Assembly: GCA_030149115.1 (NCBI GenBank)
Contig: JASBSE010000358.1
Coordinates: forward strand, 1-11,714
Origin: Winogradskyella sp.
GTDB lineage: Bacteria > Bacteroidota > Bacteroidia > Flavobacteriales > Flavobacteriaceae
DNA: 11,714 nucleotides
Direction: 5' to 3'
Shown in pieces: positions 6,318-11,714 of this stretch. Within the stretch, counting starts at the first letter, position 1; every line of letters starts with the position of its first letter. The notes under the pieces are model-generated. The model searched no databases. It was given only the letters and a program-made list of their open reading frames with translations, and was not told the DNA's origin. Made by a program: the position numbers and the translations under genes.

Positions 6318-7742
6318 TTAATTAAAACTTCTAGGTCCTAAGAAGGTTACCGAAGTTGTTTCTATTAATTTATCTCCACTGTAAACATCTAAAGTTAGTG
6401 TGTTTTTATCACTAGATAAGTCACTTTGATTTAACTCTATAAATAAAGTTCCTTCAGCTAAACCACTTTCTTTAACTTCAAACGTATCGTTAGTAGAAAC
6501 AAGTTTTATTTTACCATTTATACCTCTAAGCTTAAAGCTAACATTTTTAATAGTCTCAGTAGTTTTATTTACAATCTTATAGGTAAATACATTACTGATA
6601 ATGTTATTGTCTTTTTGCTCATATAGTTGACCAGGCAGTCTCAGTACTCTTGCTTCAACATCATTTCTTAAAGCTAACATGCCTAATAATACACCAATTA
6701 GAATTAAAAGCACAGCGATGTAACCTTTCATACGAGCTGTTAGTTTAAAAGGCTCTTTCTTTTCTATATTGTCTTCACTGGCATAACGGATTAAACCTTT
6801 AGGTTTATCAATTTTCTCCATTATGGTGTCGCACTCATCTATACAAGCGGTACAGTTTACACACTCTAACTGAGTACCATTTCTAATGTCTATACCAGTA
6901 GGACAAACATGTACGCATTGGAAACAATCTATACAGTCACCATGACCTAAAGCTTCTCTATCTTCATTTTTTCTGAATTTCTTTCTCCCATTTTCGCCTT
7001 CACCTCTCTGGTGGTCGTACGCTACTACAATAGATTTATTATCTAGAAGTACACCTTGCAGTCTACCATATGGACAAGCTATAATACATACTTGTTCTCT
7101 AAACCAAGCAAAAATAAAGTAGAAGACTCCTGTAAATATTAATAGTGGGAATAATGTGCCTAAATGCTCTGCAGGCCCTTCTTTTACATATCTAAGAAGC
7201 TTGTCGCTACCAATTAAATATGCCAGGAAGATATTAGCAATTAAGAAAGAAATCACTAAAAATATAAACCACTTTAAAAGGCGCTTTCTTATTTTTTCTG
7301 CATCCCATTTTTGCTTTTTAAGACGTATTTGTTTGTTTCTATCACCATCTATCCAATATTCGATACGTCTAAAAACCATTTCCATGAATATGGTCTGAGG
7401 ACAAATCCATCCACAGAAAATACGACCAAACCCTACTGTAAACAGGGTGATAAAAACCACTCCTATTATCATGGAAATTACAAACAAGTGAAAGTCTTGT
7501 GGCCAAAAAGGGAAACCAAAGATGTTAAATCGTCGTTCTAAGACATTAAACATTAAGAATTGATTTCCATTTATTTTAATAAATGGTGCAGCAAATAAGA
7601 AAGCTAAAAGAAAATAGCTAACTAGTTTTCGCTTGTCGTAATAAGGACCTGAGGGCTTTTTAGGAAATATCCAATTACGTTTACCTTCTTCGTTGATGGT
7701 ACCTATTGAATCTCTAAAAACCTCGTTGTCTGGCGTTTCCAT
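6318..7742 (-). CDS. ccoG: Cytochrome c oxidase accessory protein CcoG (FixG/RdxA), polyferredoxin
   Basis: Inner-membrane iron-sulfur protein of 474 aa, known in proteobacteria as a cupric reductase that supplies Cu(I) for the CuB site of cbb3 oxidase. Membrane helices lie at about 39-56, 85-105, 156-178, 196-213 and 340-357. The motifs CGWICPQ (C110, C114) and CIIACPYG (C219, C223) frame the second and fourth helices. The cytoplasmic ferredoxin domain has two complete 4Fe-4S motifs: C270, C273, C276, C280-P and C294, C297, C300, C304. The C-terminal 110 residues (365-474) are a beta-rich periplasmic Ig-like domain found at the end of CcoG proteins. All expected cysteines are present and the length is normal. 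It is 20 nt after ccoP and 7 nt before ccoH, within one operon. Confidence 0.96.
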   Translation of the reverse strand: METPDNEVFRDSIGTINEEGKRNWIFPKKPSGPYYDKRKLVSYFLLAFLFAAPFIKINGNQFLMFNVLERRFNIFGFPFWPQDFHLFVISMIIGVVFITLFTVGFGRIFCGWICPQTIFMEMVFRRIEYWIDGDRNKQIRLKKQKWDAEKIRKRLLKWFIFLVISFLIANIFLAYLIGSDKLLRYVKEGPAEHLGTLFPLLIFTGVFYFIFAWFREQVCIIACPYGRLQGVLLDNKSIVVAYDHQRGEGENGRKKFRKNEDREALGHGDCIDCFQCVHVCPTGIDIRNGTQLECVNCTACIDECDTIMEKIDKPKGLIRYASEDNIEKKEPFKLTARMKGYIAVLLILIGVLLGMLALRNDVEARVLRLPGQLYEQKDNNIISNVFTYKIVNKTTETIKNVSFKLRGINGKIKLVSTNDTFEVKESGLAEGTLFIELNQSDLSSDKNTLTLDVYSGDKLIETTSVTFLGPRSFN

Positions 7743-7762
7743 ATATAGAAGTGCATTAAGAA

Positions 7763-8785
7763 TTAATCAATAGAAGCAACAGTTTGGTTTTCTAGTGTTG
7801 CTTCAGTTTCGGTTTCTTCTTTTTGGTTAGCGTCTTCTTGGTTAGTTTGTTCTTCAGTTTCGGTGGCTTCAGTTTCAGATGCATCATTAGAATTTTCTGC
7901 TGCTGATTCATCTACCCAAATATCTCCCTCTGCAGGTTTGCCTTTAGCAGGTGTGGTGCCTTGGAATTGTAGTACATAGCTAGCAACCTGAGCTATTTCA
8001 GATGGTTTTAAACCTTCTTTAGACCATGCTGCCATTCCATTTCCAGGTCTTCCTCCTTCAGAAATAGTTCTAAATACATTTTTTATTCCACCTCCTAGAA
8101 TCCAATATTCATCTGTAAGGTTTGGACCGATACTACCACCTCCATCAGCTAAATGGCAGGCAACACAGTTGGTTGTGAAAATAGCTTTTCCTGCGTTGAG
8201 ATCTGCTGCATCTGTTAAAATTTCTACTGTACTAGCATCTACCAAGTCTTTTGCGGTTCTCATATATTCCTCATAAGCTTTATCGGCTTCAGCTACTTCA
8301 GTTTTATATTCAGCAAATTGGTCATCAGCATTAAAGACATGGTAACGTACCATATATACTACTCCAAATATTATTGTAGCATAGAATCCATATAGCCACC
8401 ATGGTGGAAGATTATTATCTAACTCTTTTATGCCATCGTAGTTATGGTCTAGGATAATTTCACCTTCGGCTTCAACAGGTTTTGAATCTAATAGTTTTTT
8501 GTATGTTTTCTGAATCCATAAGGTTAATTTAGAAGGAGCATTACGTTGTGCATCGTATCTTGCTTTACCTTCTTCATCTAAACTTTGATAAAGAATATTA
8601 TCTAAAGAACCAACTATACCCTCAATAGCTATTAATACTAATAGCACCAATAAAAGGAACAATAAAATTAAGGGCTGTTCCATAAATGCTGGTTGATCAC
8701 CAGAATCTACAAAGTATTCTACAAGACCTGCAATAGCAAAAAAGATTACAGGTACTCTTATGTATGATGGAATTAATTTTCTCAT
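7763..8785 (-). CDS. ccoP: cbb3-type cytochrome c oxidase subunit III, mono-heme CcoP
   Basis: Electron-entry cytochrome c subunit of cbb3 oxidase, 340 aa. Two extra N-terminal membrane helices (about 11-25 and 37-58) precede a cytoplasmic loop. The FixP-type N domain follows, with DGIKELDNNLPPWWLYGFYA (117-136) leading into membrane helix three (about 131-147). The periplasmic part has only one heme c site, CVACH (C207, C210, H211), with likely axial ligand M251 in GNGMAAW. Proteobacterial CcoP normally carries two CxxCH motifs and lacks the N-terminal pair of helices. Residues 292-333 form a tail rich in Glu, Thr, Asn and Gln with almost no hydrophobic residues, presumably disordered. Positive residues at 2-3 and 10 and the three-helix count put the heme domain in the periplasm. 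The start overlaps the ccoQ stop by ATGA, indicating coupled translation. Confidence 0.95.
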   Translation of the reverse strand: MRKLIPSYIRVPVIFFAIAGLVEYFVDSGDQPAFMEQPLILLFLLLVLLVLIAIEGIVGSLDNILYQSLDEEGKARYDAQRNAPSKLTLWIQKTYKKLLDSKPVEAEGEIILDHNYDGIKELDNNLPPWWLYGFYATIIFGVVYMVRYHVFNADDQFAEYKTEVAEADKAYEEYMRTAKDLVDASTVEILTDAADLNAGKAIFTTNCVACHLADGGGSIGPNLTDEYWILGGGIKNVFRTISEGGRPGNGMAAWSKEGLKPSEIAQVASYVLQFQGTTPAKGKPAEGDIWVDESAAENSNDASETEATETEEQTNQEDANQKEETETEATLENQTVASID

Positions 8786-8967
8786 GATGTGAAATCGTTT
8801 TGGTTATCTAAAGGTATATTGCTGACTTTTGTGATATATTCTTTCTTAGCTGTAATCACCCAATAAAACAGTGCTACAAAAAAGATAAAGAATATTAAGA
8901 GTGATATTAATGGGTAGATTTCTATCCCAGTAATACTTTCCATATGGTTTTTTACGAATTTTAGCAT
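8782..8967 (-). CDS. ccoQ: CcoQ/FixQ-type small subunit of cbb3 oxidase
   Basis: Single-helix membrane protein of 61 aa with a membrane segment at about 17-39 (IYPLISLLIFFIFFVALFYW) followed by the basic stretch KKEY, which sets the C-terminus in the cytoplasm. CcoQ stabilises the cbb3 complex, chiefly the association of CcoP with the core. The sequence is too short and variable for a firm family match alone; its place between ccoNO (5 nt gap) and ccoP (4-nt ATGA overlap) makes the call secure. Confidence 0.88.
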   Translation of the reverse strand: MLKFVKNHMESITGIEIYPLISLLIFFIFFVALFYWVITAKKEYITKVSNIPLDNQNDFTS

Positions 8968-8972
8968 TGTTT

Positions 8973-11168
8973 TTAATTTTGAGCGGTTTCGTTAATAATC
9001 TCTTTCACTTTAATATCTGTACCTAATCTTTGTAAGTAAGCAATAAGTGCAACAATTTCTCTATTTCGCATTTCTACAAAATCTGCTCCTCCAGCAGCTT
9101 TATCTGCTTCATAAGACTCAGCAAAGCTAGGGTCACTGTAAAGGCTTTTCTCTATTTTAGTACCTTGTTCTATCATAGAAGCCTGTGCGTTTGCAATATC
9201 TTCTTCGGTATAAGGTACTCCTAGGCTTACCATCGCTTCCATTTTCTTTTCAGTCATGGATTTGTCTAACTCACTTCTGATTAGCCACTTGTATGCAGGC
9301 ATTATAGAGCCCGTTGAGGTGCTTTGTGGATCGTACATGTGATTAAAATGCCAGTTGTCATTGTATTTACCACCAACGCGATGTAAGTCTGGTCCTGTAC
9401 GTTTACTTCCCCAAAGGAATGGGTGGTCGTAAACATATTCACCTGCCTTAGAATATTCACCTTTATATCTTTCTACTTCGCTTCTAAATGGTCTTACCAT
9501 TTGAGAATGACAACCAACACAACCTTCTCTAATGTATAGGTCTCTACCTTCTAACTCTAATGGCGTATAAGGTTGTACACTACTAATAGTTGGTATATTA
9601 GATTTTACCACAATGGTTGGTATAATTTGTACTATACCACCAATTAAAATTGCTATAGTAGCATATATCGTTAATAATACAGGCTTACGCTCTAACCAAG
9701 TATGCCATCCTTCACCAGCAACACGTCTTTTAGAAACACGTTGTAGTGCAGGTGCTTCTGCAAGTTCATCCGTAACTTTACTTTCAGCTTTAGAAATGGT
9801 CATTACAATGTTATATACTAGGATTAACATACCTGTAATGTATAATGTACCACCAATAGCACGCATCCAGTACATTGGCATAATTTCGGTTACTGTTTCA
9901 AGGAAGTTACCATATAATAGTTTTCCATCAGGACGGAATTGTTTCCACATTGTTGCCTGAGTAAAACCAGCAACGTACATTGGCAATGCATATAGAATAA
10001 TACCTAATGTACCAACCCAGAAATGTACATTGGCTAATCCTACAGAGTGTAGTTTTGTTTTAAATAGTCGTGGTACTAACCAATAGATCATACCAAAGGC
10101 TAAGAACCCGTTCCAGGCTAAAGCTCCAACGTGAACGTGAGCAATAATCCAATCTGTAAAGTGAGCAATTGCATTAACGTTTTTTAATGAAAGCATTGGT
10201 CCTTCAAATGTAGCCATACCATAACCTGTAATGGCAACAACCATAAATTTAAGAACAGGATCTGTACGTACTTTGTCCCAAGCACCACGTAAGGTCAATA
10301 AACCATTAATCATACCACCCCAAGAAGGAGCAATTAACATTACAGAGAATGCAACACCTAAATGTTGCGCCCATTCTGGAAGTGCAGTATATAATAAGTG
10401 GTGAGGTCCTGCCCATATATAAATGAATATTAAGGACCAGAAGTGAACGATAGATAATCTATAAGAATATACAGGTCTATTTGCTGCTTTAGGTACAAAA
10501 TAATACATCAACCCTAAGAAAGGTGTAGTTAAGAAAAATGCAACGGCATTATGTCCGTACCACCATTGTACTAAAGCATCTTGTACACCAGCATAAACAG
10601 AATAGCTTTTTAAGCCACTTACAGGCAATTCTAAACTATTAAAAATATGAAGTACTGCAACTGTAACAAACGTGGCAATATAAAACCAAATCGCAACATA
10701 TAGGTGACGTTGACGACGCTTTAAAATTGTACCAATCATGTTTATACCAAAAGCCACCCAAATAAGTGCAATTGCAATATCAAATGGCCATTCTAATTCG
10801 GCATATTCTTTTGATGTTGTAAATCCTAAAGGAAGTGTAATTGCAGCACCAACAATGATAAGCTGCCATCCCCAAAAGTTGATATTACTTAATAAATCGC
10901 TAAACATTCGGGCTTTTAGTAAGCGTTGTAACGAATAGTATACACCAGCAAAAATGGCATTACCAACAAAGGCAAATATTACTGCGTTGGTGTGTAATGG
11001 TCTTAAACGACCAAAACTTAACCATGAGACACCATCAGTTAAGTTTGGGAATAAAAACATAAATGCTAGTAGTAATCCAACTAGCATACCTACAACTCCC
11101 CAAAGTATGGTGGCGTAGAGGAATTTTTTAACGATTTTGTTATCGTAGTAAAATTGTTGCATTTCCAT
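8973..11168 (-). CDS. ccoNO: Fused cbb3 cytochrome c oxidase subunits I and II (CcoN-CcoO)
   Basis: Catalytic subunit that reduces O2 to water and pumps protons, fused to the membrane-bound mono-heme cytochrome c subunit; 731 aa from the ATG at 11168. The CcoN part (1 to about 465) has about twelve helices. Expected ligands are H59 (low-spin heme, RPLHTN), H206 (CuB, WWYGHNAV), H256 and H257 (CuB, AGPHHLLY), Y250 (the catalytic tyrosine linked to a CuB histidine in this family), H344 (high-spin heme) and H346 (low-spin heme). E322 in FEGPML is the conserved channel glutamate. A linker at about 466-495 leads to the CcoO part: membrane helix about 498-520, heme site CVGCH (C550, C553, H554), probable axial M623 in GSIMPAY. 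Upstream in-frame codons to 11273 lie inside ccoS and are rejected. The fusion is usual in Bacteroidota. Confidence 0.97.
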   Translation of the reverse strand: MEMQQFYYDNKIVKKFLYATILWGVVGMLVGLLLAFMFLFPNLTDGVSWLSFGRLRPLHTNAVIFAFVGNAIFAGVYYSLQRLLKARMFSDLLSNINFWGWQLIIVGAAITLPLGFTTSKEYAELEWPFDIAIALIWVAFGINMIGTILKRRQRHLYVAIWFYIATFVTVAVLHIFNSLELPVSGLKSYSVYAGVQDALVQWWYGHNAVAFFLTTPFLGLMYYFVPKAANRPVYSYRLSIVHFWSLIFIYIWAGPHHLLYTALPEWAQHLGVAFSVMLIAPSWGGMINGLLTLRGAWDKVRTDPVLKFMVVAITGYGMATFEGPMLSLKNVNAIAHFTDWIIAHVHVGALAWNGFLAFGMIYWLVPRLFKTKLHSVGLANVHFWVGTLGIILYALPMYVAGFTQATMWKQFRPDGKLLYGNFLETVTEIMPMYWMRAIGGTLYITGMLILVYNIVMTISKAESKVTDELAEAPALQRVSKRRVAGEGWHTWLERKPVLLTIYATIAILIGGIVQIIPTIVVKSNIPTISSVQPYTPLELEGRDLYIREGCVGCHSQMVRPFRSEVERYKGEYSKAGEYVYDHPFLWGSKRTGPDLHRVGGKYNDNWHFNHMYDPQSTSTGSIMPAYKWLIRSELDKSMTEKKMEAMVSLGVPYTEEDIANAQASMIEQGTKIEKSLYSDPSFAESYEADKAAGGADFVEMRNREIVALIAYLQRLGTDIKVKEIINETAQN

Positions 11169-11178
11169 ATTAATATAA

Positions 11179-11364
11179 TTAGTCAGTTTTTGTTTGTGTT
11201 GAGTTATTTTGTTTGGTTTTAATAATTTCGTCTTCAAAGAGCATACGCACCGAAGGTGTATAGCTATCATCATATTGACCAGACTTAACGGCTAGTAAAA
11301 AAATGATTAAAAAAGTGACGCCTACAATGACACTCACAGTTAATAAAATGTATATAACACTCAT
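11179..11364 (-). CDS. ccoS: cbb3 oxidase assembly protein CcoS
   Basis: Small inner-membrane protein of 61 aa needed in proteobacteria for putting hemes and copper into the cbb3 active site. One membrane helix (about 3-25, VIYILLTVSVIVGVTFLIIF) is followed by the strongly conserved motif KSGQYDDSYTPSVRMLFED (27-45). The tail is hydrophilic. It is the first gene of the structural operon, 10 nt before ccoNO and 161 bp after the CcoI-like gene, directly behind the FNR-like promoter. Having the assembly factor first fits the usual flavobacterial order. Confidence 0.95.
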   Translation of the reverse strand: MSVIYILLTVSVIVGVTFLIIFLLAVKSGQYDDSYTPSVRMLFEDEIIKTKQNNSTQTKTD

Positions 11365-11384
11365 ACCTATTTGAAGTTATGGTT

Positions 11385-11392
11385 CAAAAATA
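11385..11392 (-). promoter_or_regulatory. ccoS operon promoter -7 element
   Basis: On the minus strand this reads TATTTTTG, a perfect TAnnTTTG match, ending 20 nt before the ccoS ATG. No TTTG -33 element is found at the normal distance; the FNR-like dyad lies 22 bp upstream instead, the same layout as at hemN. Confidence 0.55.
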
Positions 11393-11414
11393 TTCTTAAA
11401 CTTATATAAAAAAG

Positions 11415-11428
11415 ATGATAAATGTCAT
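11415..11428 (-). promoter_or_regulatory. FNR/CRP-like operator upstream of ccoS-NO-Q-P-G-H
   Basis: On the minus strand this reads ATGACATTTATCAT, half-sites ATGAC and ATCAT with a 4-bp centre. The half-sites are identical to those of the hemN box at 2148-2161, and the 22-bp distance to the -7 element is identical. It sits between the CcoI-like gene and ccoS, giving the oxidase operon its own regulated promoter. The regulator is expected to be a CRP/FNR-family protein encoded elsewhere. Confidence 0.6.
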
Positions 11429-11525
11429 AGTTGATGAATTTTAAAATCTTTGGACTCACTATTTAATATCGTTCCAAATAACCAGTTTAATTTTGAGTCT
11501 TCCATCAGGAAAATTTTTTGGCCTC

Positions 11526-11714
11526 TTATTTTAATTTTCGACCTATGAGATTCGTAAAAAAAGTTGTAAAGACAACAATACTTATAGAACTCAATGGCAT
11601 TAATATTGCCGCAACAACAGGTGCTAATTGTCCTGTTACAGCAAAATATAATCCTACGACATTATAAATAAATGAAAGCACAAAGCTCCATTTTATGATT
11701 TTTATGGCTGATTT
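11526..11714 (-). CDS. ccoI: C-terminal end of a CcoI/CopA-type copper-translocating P-type ATPase (partial)
   Basis: The last 62 codons and TAA stop of a gene that continues beyond the right window edge. Two membrane segments are visible, about residues 9-26 and 31-51 of the fragment. The stretch NVVGLYFAVTGQLAPVVAAI contains the conserved Asn and Pro, and MPLSS (39-43) follows, the signature of the last helices of P1B-type heavy-metal ATPases. In cbb3 loci this gene is CcoI/FixI, the ATPase that exports copper towards the CuB site during oxidase assembly. The assignment to CcoI rather than a general CopA rests on its place before ccoS and on the short tail lacking extra domains; the metal-binding and catalytic motifs are outside the window. 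Confidence 0.85.
   Translation of the reverse strand, partial: KSAIKIIKWSFVLSFIYNVVGLYFAVTGQLAPVVAAILMPLSSISIVVFTTFFTNLIGRKLK

Larger units (their letters stand above)
11365..11525. other. Intergenic region between the CcoI-like gene and ccoS
   Basis: These 161 bp carry the operator and -7 element annotated separately. There is no clear intrinsic terminator after the CcoI-like stop codon, so read-through from that gene into ccoS is possible in addition to the internal promoter. A 6-bp inverted repeat (GACTCA at 11453-11458 and TGAGTC at 11494-11499) has a 35-nt loop and no T-run. Confidence 0.6.

Noticed and set aside
7156..7541. Two overlapping plus-strand open frames
   Set aside because: Both are antisense to ccoG helices and loops whose cysteine motifs are fully conserved in the other strand.
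9613..10938. Plus-strand open frames at 9613-9960 and 10738-10938
   Set aside because: They are antisense to the ccoNO fusion and have no recognisable features.
11169..11273. A longer start for ccoNO adding 35 residues
   Set aside because: The extra residues are not oxidase-like, overlap almost all of the 3' half of ccoS, and the internal MEMQQF start gives the normal CcoN N-terminus.
11453..11499. Inverted repeat GACTCA / TGAGTC between the CcoI-like gene and ccoS
   Set aside because: Six base pairs with a 35-nt loop and no T run are expected by chance in such a region and do not form a terminator or a compact operator.

Overview
The window looks like chromosome of a member of the Bacteroidota, most likely Flavobacteriaceae. 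It is AT-rich, its promoter candidates are of the TAnnTTTG type, strong Shine-Dalgarno sequences are mostly absent, ccoN and ccoO are fused, and the cbb3 gene order and protein styles are flavobacterial. No mobile element, CRISPR array, tRNA or rRNA is visible, and no gene-free stretch exceeds about 260 bases.

Layout. Positions 1-1951 (minus strand) hold a YceI-like lipoprotein gene followed by an ECF sigma factor gene and its RskA-type anti-sigma gene, which is cut by the window start. Positions 1952-2210 are a divergent intergenic region. Positions 2211-4422 (plus strand) hold hemN (oxygen-independent coproporphyrinogen III dehydrogenase) and a tandem universal stress protein, closed by a strong intrinsic terminator at 4462-4496. 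From 4521 to the right edge everything is on the minus strand and reads right to left: the tail of a CcoI-type copper P-type ATPase, then ccoS, ccoNO (fused), ccoQ, ccoP, ccoG, ccoH, a TauE/SafE-DsbD-like membrane protein gene, and a small outer-membrane barrel-like protein gene.

How they work together. The right two thirds are a nearly complete kit for building and running a high-affinity cbb3 cytochrome oxidase for low-oxygen respiration. NO, Q and P are the enzyme. CcoI and CcoG are known copper-delivery and copper-reduction factors. CcoS and CcoH are assembly factors. The TauE/SafE-like protein is an accessory of unknown exact role. HemN makes protoporphyrin precursor for heme without using oxygen, so it fits the same low-oxygen programme.

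Main finding. The two low-oxygen transcription units, hemN-usp and ccoS-NO-Q-P-G-H, each carry upstream a 14-bp dyad ATGAC-N4-ATCAT. In both cases it is followed after exactly 22 bp by a perfect TAnnTTTG -7 element and then a 19-20 nt leader to the ATG. This matches the architecture of a CRP/FNR-family class II activated promoter and predicts a shared oxygen- or redox-responsive regulator encoded elsewhere. The rest of the window is a well-formed but largely familiar locus.
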